DNA of 35,836 nt from Phocaeicola faecicola (lineage in GTDB: Bacteria > Bacteroidota > Bacteroidia > Bacteroidales > Bacteroidaceae). Below are positions 1 to 8,920 of this stretch, piece after piece. Below the pieces are notes generated by a model. That model had not been told where the DNA came from and did no database searches. It was given only the letters and a program-made list of their open reading frames with translations. Numbering within the stretch: the first letter of the stretch is position 1; every line of letters begins with the position of its first letter. Location of the stretch: contig NZ_JABSOE010000049.1 of assembly GCF_013618865.1 (NCBI RefSeq), positions 1 through 35,836 on the forward strand. The letters run 5' to 3'. Position numbers and translations under genes: made by a program.

Positions 1-2
1 AG

Positions 3-92
3 CTATCGCAATTTGGCCCAGCCCCTAAGGTAACTGATTCAAATATGCGACAAGCATTTTTTGAAAACAAATATTGTAAATCAAATAATTAA
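3..92 (+). CDS. C-terminal fragment of an unidentified protein, possibly an IS transposase (partial)
   Basis: An open frame runs in from the window edge and stops at TAA 90-92, giving 29 residues rich in charged and polar positions that end KYCKSNN. The stop lies 8 bp before the 29-bp terminal inverted repeat at 100-128. That is the layout expected of a transposase gene ending next to the right terminus of an insertion sequence. Too little is present to name a family. A chance open frame cannot be excluded. Confidence 0.35.
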   Translation, partial: LSQFGPAPKVTDSNMRQAFFENKYCKSNN

Positions 93-99
93 CGAGTCT

Positions 100-128
100 T
101 TTTACAATTATTAAGAGACACTAGTGAC
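100..128. repeat. Left copy of the 29-bp inverted repeat at the window ends (likely IS terminus)
   Basis: The reverse complement of 35710-35738 matches this stretch at 27 of 29 positions, with an exact 18-bp core TTAAGAGACACTAGTGAC at 111-128. The core holds the short palindrome CACTAGTG. Each copy lies beside the end of a partial reading frame that enters from outside, so I infer that insertion elements with related termini flank the window. The putative GTG start of the next gene (124) lies inside the repeat. Confidence 0.75.
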
Positions 129-780
129 ACAGGATGAGTCCGCGCTGAATGAAATCCGGAATGGCCATGAGACATTTCGCAAATTGTTGGCTCTCGTGTA
201 CGAAGGTCTTGCCGCCATCAAGAACGATCTGGTTTCCATGAACAGGAAAAACTCGTCACAGGAAAGACTTGGACAGGTCTTGTCGGAAATGCATAATGAA
301 CAGCGGCAAAACCAGGAGAAAGTGGAAACCCTGTTTTGTGAGACCAATGATACAATCAGAAAGAATGCCGTCAAGACAAGTAACATCAATCATCATTTCA
401 GCCTGAGCTTGGAATCCCCGTACATCCTTGGGAGTTTTTCCGTGATGTTCGCAGCAATCATGGCCCTGTCCGTGGCTCTCTATTTTTCGGTGAGAACTGA
501 CAATGCACAGGCTGATAATGATCTGAAGTTCCGTTATGTCAAGATGAAAGGAGAGGCTACTCCCGAACAGCTTGTAGACCTTGAAAACCTCTTTGGACCG
601 AAGCGGGATACCGAACGGATCAGGCAGATGCGTGAGGACGTGGAAGCCTACGAGGAGGCGGTACGGAGACAGGCCACCCTGACCGAGCAGGCACGGCTGA
701 AAGAACAGGCCGCGAGAGAACTGAACAGCAAGGCGAAGTCCATCAAGGACAAGTCAATTACGGACAAACCTAAAAATTAA
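124..780 (+). CDS. Hypothetical single-pass membrane protein with coiled-coil flanks, probably 5'-truncated
   Basis: I do not recognise the family. The 218-residue product has a charged, helix-prone N-terminal half (about residues 1-95), one clear transmembrane segment (about 98-122, Ser-Pro-Tyr-Ile to Leu-Tyr-Phe-Ser-Val), then a glutamate/lysine/arginine-rich helical tail likely to form a coiled coil. The only start that gives full length is GTG 124, which lies inside the terminal inverted repeat; the frame upstream meets TAA at 112-114 and the next in-frame Met is residue 39. The native start may therefore have been replaced by an insertion element. The gene ends 4 bp before the recombinase gene, so the two are probably co-transcribed. 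The role is unknown. Confidence 0.7.
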   Translation: MTQDESALNEIRNGHETFRKLLALVYEGLAAIKNDLVSMNRKNSSQERLGQVLSEMHNEQRQNQEKVETLFCETNDTIRKNAVKTSNINHHFSLSLESPYILGSFSVMFAAIMALSVALYFSVRTDNAQADNDLKFRYVKMKGEATPEQLVDLENLFGPKRDTERIRQMREDVEAYEEAVRRQATLTEQARLKEQAARELNSKAKSIKDKSITDKPKN

Positions 781-784
781 GCCT

Positions 785-1984
785 ATGGCCAGTGTGAAAG
801 TGAAATTCAGACCTTCCACCATAAAGGGAAAGGAAGGAACCATCTATTATCAGATTATCCAGAACCGTGTAATCCGTCAGCTAAAGACGGATTACCGGAT
901 ATTTACGGATGAATGGAACGAAGCCGGAAGCTGTATCTTTGTCGGTCGTTCGGAGCGAAGCAATCTGCTCCTTTCCTTGCAGGAACGCATGGAATGGGAC
1001 CTGAAACGGCTGGACATGATTATCCACCAACTGGATAACCGAAAAAGTACATATACAGCGAATGATATTATAGTTGCCTTTCAAAACAGGGTGGATGAAC
1101 AGTCATTTTTTAATTTTATGCAGGGCATCATCAAACAATTAGAATTATTGAACAAAATACGGACATCAGAAACTTATACAGCGGCATTGAACAGTTTCAT
1201 GAAGTTTCGCTATGGACAAGATATCCTTCTTTGTGAAATTGATAGCGATATGATGATGCTATATGAGGCATGGCTGAAAAGCAAAGAAATCTGTCCCAAC
1301 ACAGTTTCATTTTATATGCGTATTTTGCGTGCCGTGTATAACCGTGCCGTGGAAAAAGAACTGATTGAACAGAAGTACCCGTTTAGACATGTTTATACAG
1401 GCATTGACAAGACAGTGAAACGTGCTGTTCCTCTAAAAGTCATCAAATATATCAAGGAACTTGATCTGACATTGAAGCCGCATCTTGATTATGCAAGGGA
1501 TATGTTCCTTTTTTCGTTCTACACCCGTGGAATGTCATTTGTTGATATGGCATATCTGAGAAAATCGGATTTGAAAAATGGTATTCTGACATACAGGAGA
1601 AAAAAAACTAGCCGGCAACTCACCGTTAAATGGGAAAAGTGTATGGGAGAGATTGTAAATAAGTATGAAAGTTATTCTGACATGCAATATCTATTGCCAA
1701 TAATCACCCGATGTACCGATGAACGGATACAGTACAGAAATGCCATCTCTCGTGTAAATATTGCATTGAAAGAGATAGCTCGTTTAGTCGGTTTGACTCA
1801 TCCGTTGAGTATGTACTGTGCAAGACATGCCTGGGCAAGTATCGCTAAAAGCAAAAATATCCCTCTTGCAGTCATTAGTGAAGGTATGGGGCACGATTCA
1901 GAAGAAACGACACGCATCTATCTTGCTTCGCTTGACACGAATGTGGTGGATAAGGCGAACGGACTTATTCTGAAAGACTTATAA
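785..1984 (+). CDS. Tsr-type tyrosine site-specific recombinase, putative DNA invertase of the adjacent promoter
   Basis: This 399-residue protein has the Bacteroidales layout: a short N-terminal arm-binding region, a SAM-like core-binding domain (about 105-200) and a C-terminal phage-integrase catalytic domain. Visible catalytic positions are Arg in FYTRGM (about 248), Lys in RRKKTSRQ (about 274), Arg in YCARHAW (about 349; the first His of HxxR is Tyr here), His in GMGHDS (about 369) and the nucleophile Tyr in RIYLAS (about 379). Full length and the intact C-terminus argue that it is active. From general knowledge, recombinases of this kind in Bacteroides invert promoter segments. The matching inverted repeat begins only 36 bp after its stop, so that segment is its most likely substrate. 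It is probably co-transcribed with the membrane protein gene before it. Confidence 0.92.
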   Translation: MASVKVKFRPSTIKGKEGTIYYQIIQNRVIRQLKTDYRIFTDEWNEAGSCIFVGRSERSNLLLSLQERMEWDLKRLDMIIHQLDNRKSTYTANDIIVAFQNRVDEQSFFNFMQGIIKQLELLNKIRTSETYTAALNSFMKFRYGQDILLCEIDSDMMMLYEAWLKSKEICPNTVSFYMRILRAVYNRAVEKELIEQKYPFRHVYTGIDKTVKRAVPLKVIKYIKELDLTLKPHLDYARDMFLFSFYTRGMSFVDMAYLRKSDLKNGILTYRRKKTSRQLTVKWEKCMGEIVNKYESYSDMQYLLPIITRCTDERIQYRNAISRVNIALKEIARLVGLTHPLSMYCARHAWASIAKSKNIPLAVISEGMGHDSEETTRIYLASLDTNVVDKANGLILKDL

Positions 1985-2020
1985 CAGGACAGGCATGAAA
2001 ATTGTTTAGTAAAAAGCCGA

Positions 2021-2035
2021 ATCTCTTGATAAGAG
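2021..2035 (+). repeat. Left inverted repeat (IR-L) of the putative invertible promoter segment
   Basis: ATCTCTTGATAAGAG at 2021-2035 is repeated exactly and inverted at 2198-2212. Each copy also contains its own small dyad (CTCTT-gat-AAGAG), as expected of a crossover site bound by two recombinase monomers. Confidence 0.85.
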
Positions 2036-2197
2036 TTATAGTTATGATGCAAAGGTACACAAAATACTGAAGAATAAGCATAAACAACTTGTTGATAATG
2101 CCATAAATTGTATTAAAACTATCCGCCTGTTGAGCCAATCAAATTCTCATAGGTACAGAACATACTGATTTTCAAATGTGATTTTACTTGCATTTAT
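2036..2197. promoter_or_regulatory. Putative invertible promoter segment, OFF orientation for the downstream R-M gene
   Basis: The 162 bp between the 15-bp inverted repeats hold no gene. The only exact TAnnTTTG box I find is TACCTTTG on the minus strand (plus 2050-2057), pointing toward the recombinase and away from the R-M gene. Flipping the segment about its centre (2116.5) would put the box at 2176-2183 on the plus strand. Transcription would then start near 2190, about 21 nt before ATG 2211. A good -33 element at normal spacing is not obvious. Inversion itself is inference. Confidence 0.75.
2050..2057 (-). promoter_or_regulatory. Bacteroidales -7 promoter box TACCTTTG inside the invertible segment
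   Basis: CAAAGGTA on the plus strand reads TACCTTTG on the minus strand, an exact TAnnTTTG match. The context TATGATGCAAAG is shared with the rloA promoter at about 12041-12052. In the current orientation it reads back toward the recombinase gene. Confidence 0.6.
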
Positions 2198-2212
2198 CTC
2201 TTATCAAGAGAT
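2198..2212 (-). repeat. Right inverted repeat (IR-R) of the putative invertible promoter segment
   Basis: This is the exact reverse complement of 2021-2035. Its last two bases are the first two bases of the ATG 2211 start codon, so inversion would swap everything upstream of the R-M gene while leaving its coding sequence intact. Confidence 0.85.
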
Positions 2213-5200
2213 GAATTTCAAGGAGATACTGCATAAATTCCGTACCGAATCATTCACGGAAAAGGAGAAAGGTACAAAGTTCGAGCGACTGATGCGCTCA
2301 TGGTTGCTGACAGACCCACGTTACAACGAGTTGGAAAAAGTCTGGCTATGGGAGGAGTTTCCGGGACGTAAGGATTTCGGAGGTACAGACACAGGTATAG
2401 ACCTTGTGGCAAAGACAGAAATGGGCGACTATTGGGCCATCCAGTGCAAGTGTTATGCCGAGGATGCCACAATAGACAAGCCTGCCGTGGATTCGTTCCT
2501 TGCCACCTCCAGCCGCACATTTACAAATGAGGTTACATTTCAAACAACCCGTTTCTCCAATCGCGTATGGATTTCTACTACCAGTCATTGGGGGAGCAAT
2601 GCCGAGGAAGCCATCCGTAATCAGGAACCGCCAGTGACACGTGTCGGCATGGCCGACCTGAATTCATCCCCAGTGGATTGGCAAAAGCTGTTGGATGGTC
2701 TTACGGGAAACTCTGCACTCGTAGAAGGCAAAAAACCGCGCAAGCATCAACTTGATGCCATCTCCAAGGCATATACGCATTATATTACAGAGGGAAACGA
2801 CCGTGGTAAGCTCATTATGGCCTGTGGTACAGGAAAAACCTATACCTCGTTGCTTATCGCCGAACAGTTGTTGAATGGCAAGGGGCTGGTGTTGTTCATG
2901 GTTCCGTCCATCGCCCTGCTGGGGCAGTCACTCAACGCATGGTCAGCTGATGCGGGAAAACCCATAAAGGCGGTCTGCATCTGTTCGGATTCCAAGGCTT
3001 CACGTAAGATACAGAAAAACAAATATGATGATGCAGATGACAGTGTGGTAGACCTTGCCGTGCCGGCATCTACTAATCCGAAGTCCATCGCCTCGCAACT
3101 GAAGAAGTACCGCAGCCATGACGGACTGGTGGTAGTGTTTTCCACCTACCAGTCCATTGATGCCGTGTCAGAGGCACAACAGGAGATACTTTCCGAAACA
3201 AACGGCGAATATGGTGTGTTCGACTTCATTATCTGCGACGAGGCACACCGCACTACAAGTGTAAAACTGTCTGATAAGGACGAGAGCAATTTCACTAAAA
3301 TACATTCAAATGACAATGTGAAAGGTCGAAAACGGTTGTACATGACCGCCACGCCGCGCCTGTATGGTGAATCGGCCAAAGTAAAGGCTTCTGAAAAGGA
3401 TTGCATCCTCTGTTCAATGGACGACGAAGCACTTTATGGAAAAGAGTTCTACCGTGTAAATTTCTCCTATGCCGTACAGAACGGGCTGTTGACCGATTAC
3501 AAGGTGCTTGTCCTTACCGTCGGTGAAAACGATGTGCCCGATAACATTAAGCGAGACATCACCGATACGACCACCGAACTGAATTTTGATGATACGTCCA
3601 AACTTATCGGTGTAATCAACGGCCTCTCAAAGATGATACAGGGTGATGACCATCGCACATGGGATACCGACCCAAACATGATGCGCCGTGCTGTGGCGTT
3701 CTGTTCTTCCATTGACAAGAGCGCAAGCAGGGCGGGCATCGCATCCAAATATGTGGCTTCCGTACTGCCGCAAATATCGGAAAAGTACGACAAAAATCTG
3801 GATGCGGAGAGTCTTTCGCATACCGTTTCGATAACCGCAAAACATATTGACGGCTCTATGAACTCACAAGAGCGCAATGGAATTCTTCAATGGTTGGCAG
3901 AAGAACCGGAAAATGAACGCGAGTGCCGTGTAGTGACCAACGTACGCTGTTTGTCTGAAGGAGTGGATGTTCCGTCGCTTGATGCCGTATTATTCCTTTC
4001 TGCTCGTAATTCGCAAGTTGATGTAGTGCAGTCGGTAGGTCGTGTGATGCGTACTTTCCACAAGGGACAGCCCGATGAGAAGAAATACGGATATATCATT
4101 ATCCCTATTGTAGTGCCGTCTGATGTTTCGGCTGAGGATGCACTTGATAACAGCAAAACCTTTGATGTGGTGTGGAACATCCTGAATGCACTCCGTTCAC
4201 ATGATGACCGTTTTCAGGCGACTGTTGAAAAAATCGCACTCAATAAACAGAAGCCAAACAAGCAGACCTATACACCATCCGTCACCATTGGCCGGCCAGG
4301 ACTTGATTTTAATGAAGGGACAGAAGAAGCGCGGCAGATGGAAAACGCGGAAATTGCCCGCCAGTTGGAGCTTCGTTTCGGTGAGTTACAGGACGGCATG
4401 TATGCCAAGCTCGTGGAAAAGTGCGGCGACCGCCTTTATTGGGAAAACTGGGCAAAGGAAATCGGACTTATCGCCCATAAATTCATTGAGCGCATATCCA
4501 AACTTATTCAGTCTGGAGTACACAAAAAGGCATTCAACGAATACCTCAAGGGCTTGCAGCGCGACTTGAATCCGTCAGTGGATGCAGCACAGGCCATTGA
4601 GATGTTGGCGCAGCATATGATAACCCGTCCGGTTTTTGATGCCTTGTTCTCTGATTATCAATTCGTGAATAATAATTCCGTAAGCCGTTCCATGCAACGG
4701 ATGATTGACCTCTTGAAAGAGCAGGCTTTCGATAAGGATACCGAGGTATTGGATAAATTCTACAAATCGGTACGCATGAATGTTGGCGGCATTGATAATT
4801 TGGAGGGCAAACAGACCATCATCAAGAACTTATATGAGAAATTCTTTAAGGGCGCATTCCCGCTCACAGTGGAAAAATTGGGCATTGTTTATACGCCCGT
4901 AGAGTGTGTAGATTTCATCATCCGCTCTGTGGATGATATTCTCAAGGCGGAGTTCAACACTTCGCTGACCGCACAGAATGTACATATCCTTGACCCGTAT
5001 GTGGGCACAGGCACGTTCATTACACGGTTGTTGCAGTCCGGTCTTATCCGCCCGGAGGATATGGAACGCAAGTATCTGAACGAAATCCATTGCAATGAAA
5101 TCGTGTTGCTGGCCTATTATATCGCGGAAGTGAACATAGAATCGGTATTCCATGAAATAACACATCGAAAAACTTACCTGCCATATAGCGGAATCTGCCT

Positions 5201-7196
5201 GACGGACACCTTCCAGTTGGCAGAGAAAAAGCATAACGAGCTTTTCACAGAGTTCTTCCAGGACAATTCCAAGCGAGTAAAGAAACAGATGGCTACACAC
5301 GTGAGGGTGATCGTAGGGAATCCGCCGTATTCTATTGGGCAGAAGTCAGCCAATGACAATGCGCAAAATTTATCATATCCTTATCTTGATAACCGTGTCT
5401 CAGAAACATACGCAGCAAAAAGTTCTGCTACATTGAGCAAATCCCTCTATGATAGTTATGTCAAGGCATTCCGTTGGGCATCAGACCGTATTCCAAAGGA
5501 TGCAGGCGGAGTGGTAGCTTTTATAAGTAATGGGGCATGGCTTGATGGTACAGGCCAAGACGGAATGCGCCGCAGCCTTGAGGAAGAATTTACGTCCATT
5601 TATGTATTGAATTTGCGTGGAAATCAACGCACTTCTGGTGAGTTGTCACGCAAAGAAGGTGGTAAAATCTTTGGCAGTGGTTCGCGAACTCCAATTGCAA
5701 TCACATTCCTTATCAAAAATCCGGCTAAGAAAGGACAAAAGGCAACCATCTATTATCACGATATTGGCGACTATCTTACCCGTGAGCAAAAACTCAAAAT
5801 GGTAAAAGATTTCCGTTCTATTTCCTCGCAGAAGTTAGATTGGCAAATTATCAAACCTAACGATAAGGCTGATTGGATAAATCAGCGTGACGGTGTTTTC
5901 GATAGTTTGATTCCACTAGCTCCTGAAAAGAAACTAAATAAGGACTCCCATTCAATTTTTATTATAAATGGGCCAAATATCGCTACTGGCAGAGATTGCT
6001 GGGTTTACAATTTTTCTTTATGTAAGGCAACGAATAATATTAAAAGGCTTGTATGTAATTACAATTCAGAGATTAAATATCCTATAGATGAAATTACTAA
6101 TGACCCAACAAAAATCAGTTGGACTGCAGGGTTACGTTTAAAAGCAATGAAAGGTCAAGAGATAGCATATGTCCCCCAAAAGTTAGAAATAGGAATGTAC
6201 CGTCCATTCTGTAGGCAATATATATATTATGGAAAGGATTTAATAGAACGTCCAGGCATTCAGTCTACAGTGTTTCAATCAGATAATCTTATTATCTGCG
6301 TTAAAGGAATTGGTGATAAAAATTTTTCATGTTTTATTTCCGATATATTATCAGATTATCAGCTTTTGTTCAACAGCCAATGTTTCCCTTTATATTGGTA
6401 CGAAGAAAACAAAAATCCGCAAGGTACACTATTCGATGATGCAAAAACCAACCGTTATATTCGTCGCGATGGTATAACAGACTGGATTTTGAAAGAAGTC
6501 CGTAATCGTTTCGGAGGATCACGCGCTATTACCAAGGAACACATTTTCTACTATGTGTATGGACTACTTCATTCTTCACAATATCGTAAACGCTTTGCCG
6601 ATGACTTGAAGAAATCCTTGCCTCGTATCCCCATTGTGGATAATGTGCAGGACTTTATGGCCTTTTATAAAGCAGGCAAAGAACTTGCCGACCTGCATCT
6701 AAATTACGAACAAAACATAAACGAGCAGGCTATTGGGCAAGATGGAAATTATCTGTTTTTCGCAGCAATGCCTATGTCTGCTCATAGGACTTGTGGCGTA
6801 GAAGTGAATGGCGATATGGATATTTGGCAAAATGACTGGACGGATGAAACCTACCAATACTTTGCCGTTGATAAAATGAGGTTTGCCAAAGTTCGTGACA
6901 AAAACGGAAAGCTCGTTACTGATAAGACCCGTATCATCTATAATGCTCATATAACCATTGAGGACATCCCGCTCAAAGCATACGAATACATCGTTAATGG
7001 TAAATCTGCTATTGAGTGGGTAATGGAACGCTATGCCGTCACAATCGACAAAGCATCCCAAATCAAAAATAATCCCAACGCCTGGTCACGAGAACACGAA
7101 CAACCTCGTTATATCCTTGACCTGCTCCTATCAGTAATTATGCTCTCTTGTCAAGCGGTAGATATAGTCAGCACTTTGCCAATATTAAGACTTTAA
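2211..7196 (+). CDS. Type ISP (LlaGI/LlaBIII-like) single-chain restriction-modification enzyme
   Basis: One polypeptide of 1661 aa should both cut and methylate DNA. Domains in order: an Mrr-like nuclease (about 50-85; Asp64 in GIDL, Gln78-x-Lys80 in QCK), a superfamily 2 helicase/translocase (Walker A ACGTGKT about 205, DEAH about 343, motif VI SVGRVMRT about 606), a coupler, an adenine-N6 methyltransferase (DPYVGTGTF about 927, NPPY about 1036), and a C-terminal target recognition region. Length and order fit Type ISP enzymes. The frame is also open from GTG 2178, but that start lies inside the invertible segment and upstream of the start site predicted after inversion, so I chose ATG 2211. 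The gene ends 2 bp from the convergent herA stop. I see no frameshift, so it should work when transcribed. Confidence 0.93.
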   Translation: MNFKEILHKFRTESFTEKEKGTKFERLMRSWLLTDPRYNELEKVWLWEEFPGRKDFGGTDTGIDLVAKTEMGDYWAIQCKCYAEDATIDKPAVDSFLATSSRTFTNEVTFQTTRFSNRVWISTTSHWGSNAEEAIRNQEPPVTRVGMADLNSSPVDWQKLLDGLTGNSALVEGKKPRKHQLDAISKAYTHYITEGNDRGKLIMACGTGKTYTSLLIAEQLLNGKGLVLFMVPSIALLGQSLNAWSADAGKPIKAVCICSDSKASRKIQKNKYDDADDSVVDLAVPASTNPKSIASQLKKYRSHDGLVVVFSTYQSIDAVSEAQQEILSETNGEYGVFDFIICDEAHRTTSVKLSDKDESNFTKIHSNDNVKGRKRLYMTATPRLYGESAKVKASEKDCILCSMDDEALYGKEFYRVNFSYAVQNGLLTDYKVLVLTVGENDVPDNIKRDITDTTTELNFDDTSKLIGVINGLSKMIQGDDHRTWDTDPNMMRRAVAFCSSIDKSASRAGIASKYVASVLPQISEKYDKNLDAESLSHTVSITAKHIDGSMNSQERNGILQWLAEEPENERECRVVTNVRCLSEGVDVPSLDAVLFLSARNSQVDVVQSVGRVMRTFHKGQPDEKKYGYIIIPIVVPSDVSAEDALDNSKTFDVVWNILNALRSHDDRFQATVEKIALNKQKPNKQTYTPSVTIGRPGLDFNEGTEEARQMENAEIARQLELRFGELQDGMYAKLVEKCGDRLYWENWAKEIGLIAHKFIERISKLIQSGVHKKAFNEYLKGLQRDLNPSVDAAQAIEMLAQHMITRPVFDALFSDYQFVNNNSVSRSMQRMIDLLKEQAFDKDTEVLDKFYKSVRMNVGGIDNLEGKQTIIKNLYEKFFKGAFPLTVEKLGIVYTPVECVDFIIRSVDDILKAEFNTSLTAQNVHILDPYVGTGTFITRLLQSGLIRPEDMERKYLNEIHCNEIVLLAYYIAEVNIESVFHEITHRKTYLPYSGICLTDTFQLAEKKHNELFTEFFQDNSKRVKKQMATHVRVIVGNPPYSIGQKSANDNAQNLSYPYLDNRVSETYAAKSSATLSKSLYDSYVKAFRWASDRIPKDAGGVVAFISNGAWLDGTGQDGMRRSLEEEFTSIYVLNLRGNQRTSGELSRKEGGKIFGSGSRTPIAITFLIKNPAKKGQKATIYYHDIGDYLTREQKLKMVKDFRSISSQKLDWQIIKPNDKADWINQRDGVFDSLIPLAPEKKLNKDSHSIFIINGPNIATGRDCWVYNFSLCKATNNIKRLVCNYNSEIKYPIDEITNDPTKISWTAGLRLKAMKGQEIAYVPQKLEIGMYRPFCRQYIYYGKDLIERPGIQSTVFQSDNLIICVKGIGDKNFSCFISDILSDYQLLFNSQCFPLYWYEENKNPQGTLFDDAKTNRYIRRDGITDWILKEVRNRFGGSRAITKEHIFYYVYGLLHSSQYRKRFADDLKKSLPRIPIVDNVQDFMAFYKAGKELADLHLNYEQNINEQAIGQDGNYLFFAAMPMSAHRTCGVEVNGDMDIWQNDWTDETYQYFAVDKMRFAKVRDKNGKLVTDKTRIIYNAHITIEDIPLKAYEYIVNGKSAIEWVMERYAVTIDKASQIKNNPNAWSREHEQPRYILDLLLSVIMLSCQAVDIVSTLPILRL

Positions 7197-7198
7197 TT

Positions 7199-8920
7199 TT
7201 ATCGTTTTGTAAGCTTAGGGGTTCTTGAATCTGGTTTCTTTGTTGGAGCATTGATTTTCACAATAAGGGGCATTGGAAAATCAACTCCAACAATTAAAGC
7301 TTCACCTTCTCCCAAGATAGGAAGGAAAGAGAGAATATTTTTATTTGCTGCAGATGCGGCACTTTCAACTGCTTTTTTATCTTGCTCATTAATTAACCTA
7401 TGAACTAGAAATGTTCCCATTTGGCTTAATGTCCCTAATGGTATATCACGAGGCATTTGGGTAGCAATACATAAAAACAAACCGTATTTACGGGCTTCTT
7501 TTGATATTTGTTCAAATGCATCAAGAGGTTTAGCCGAAAAGTATTCGTCAGCAATACTCTTGTTTAGAAATTGATGAGCCTCATCAACAAAAACGACTAT
7601 TGGTTTTTCTTTGTAGATGCCTTTTCTTGCGTTATTTAATAAATAACTACCAATAGCATTTACAAGGATTTCTCTAACTTGGTAGTCAAAACTTACTTTA
7701 GAGAAATCCAACCTTAATATACTCTTGTCGCCTTTTAAAAATTCTTCAATTCCAAGTTTCAAATCTTTAGCACCCTGTATAGATGCTCTTCTAAATCCGA
7801 AAATCTTATTATATTCGGAGGTGGACATTACATTGTTTACTCGAGATATAAGACTTATACAATTTGACACGTCTGTATCGTTTCGTCCGCCATATAAAGT
7901 AGAATTACTTCTATCAGTATCCCAGATACATTCATTTGTTATTTGGGAAGCTAGCATATTAAAATCAAAATTGCAGAATTTATCTTCAATTTCAACTATA
8001 TGTTTATAATAGAATACTTCAAATGTTCTCTTTTCTTTACCTGCTTTTACAATATTACCCTTAATTTGCTTTCCAGTATTATCTGTTTTATAATATAGGG
8101 ATAATTCAGAATTATCATCAATTGCAACCATTTTTAGTGATCTAATGGCTTCCATTAATTTAGGGACTTGCGTTTTTGAAGAAGGATGCAATAAATAATA
8201 TAACTCGTCAATAGACAGATTCTTGTAATCAAAAATAAATTCGCCAGTTCCCAATTCAATGCTTTCCATATTGTCGCTAATACAATTATATTCACCAGTC
8301 GCATCAATAAGAATACATTTATTGGAAGTTTTAGAAGAAATAAGTTCTAATAATTTTGCTATTGTCCAGCTTTTCCCACCTCCTGTAGTTCCCAGCACTG
8401 CACAATGACGACCAAATAACGAATTTAAAGAGATATTGCATAATGAATCATTTGAAGTTAACTTTCCCAAGGGAGCTAAAGGAACATCAATGTCATCTTT
8501 TTTAATGCCAAATTTTGCAATATACAGTCCCATTTGTTCATCAGAGCAAGAATAGACTTTGGCTCCGACAGATGGGTACCGAGATACAGTTTTATTAATC
8601 ACTTCCGGCTTATATACATCAAATAAAGCAAGCAGTTCTATTTTTGCTATCGGATGAAACATCGTGTCTTTTTCGTTAATGTTTTTATCCGTTATTTCCG
8701 CTCTTTCACCTTGAGGAAGACTTTGCTCAAAAATTCGACCAAGAAATCCATATTCTTGACCTTCAATAACAACAAAACTTCCAACAGATCCACCAAAATA
8801 TATTTCTCCATCAAAATAAAAGGAGTGTAAAAGTCGGGCTGAAGGGATTTGCATACGCACATATTGAGGAGTTACTTCGCAAATATATCCTATAAATTTA
8901 TTATGATCAAATGGTTTCAT
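7199..8920 (-). CDS. herA: HerA-family ATPase of a SIR2-HerA anti-phage system
   Basis: The 573-aa product has an N-terminal HAS-barrel-like region (about 8-65) and a HerA/FtsK-type P-loop domain. Walker A is GTTGGGKS at 177-184; Walker B is VVFVDEAHQF, followed by an Arg-finger-like C-terminal region with IATQMPRD. HerA proteins form hexameric DNA-translocating rings. In the described SIR2-HerA defence systems the ring assembles with a SIR2 NADase and the complex depletes NAD+ or cuts DNA during phage infection. Here the gene starts 14 nt inside the end of the SIR2 gene, so the two are translationally coupled, which supports pairing. It is the last gene of the minus-strand operon and ends 2 bp from the R-M gene. 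Confidence 0.9.
   Translation of the reverse strand: MKPFDHNKFIGYICEVTPQYVRMQIPSARLLHSFYFDGEIYFGGSVGSFVVIEGQEYGFLGRIFEQSLPQGERAEITDKNINEKDTMFHPIAKIELLALFDVYKPEVINKTVSRYPSVGAKVYSCSDEQMGLYIAKFGIKKDDIDVPLAPLGKLTSNDSLCNISLNSLFGRHCAVLGTTGGGKSWTIAKLLELISSKTSNKCILIDATGEYNCISDNMESIELGTGEFIFDYKNLSIDELYYLLHPSSKTQVPKLMEAIRSLKMVAIDDNSELSLYYKTDNTGKQIKGNIVKAGKEKRTFEVFYYKHIVEIEDKFCNFDFNMLASQITNECIWDTDRSNSTLYGGRNDTDVSNCISLISRVNNVMSTSEYNKIFGFRRASIQGAKDLKLGIEEFLKGDKSILRLDFSKVSFDYQVREILVNAIGSYLLNNARKGIYKEKPIVVFVDEAHQFLNKSIADEYFSAKPLDAFEQISKEARKYGLFLCIATQMPRDIPLGTLSQMGTFLVHRLINEQDKKAVESAASAANKNILSFLPILGEGEALIVGVDFPMPLIVKINAPTKKPDSRTPKLTKR

Noticed and set aside
2049..2058. GTACCTTTGC (minus strand) matches the GTANNTTTGC core used by CTnDOT-type elements for integration.
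   Set aside because: The match is inseparable from the TAnnTTTG promoter consensus and no element junction is seen here, so the promoter reading is preferred.
4186..4569. 127-aa plus-strand frame within the R-M gene.
   Set aside because: Alternative-frame translation of conserved R-M sequence with no motif.
4830..5300. 156-aa minus-strand frame opposite the methyltransferase part of the R-M gene.
   Set aside because: It lies wholly opposite a strongly conserved gene and has no recognisable domain; a shadow frame.
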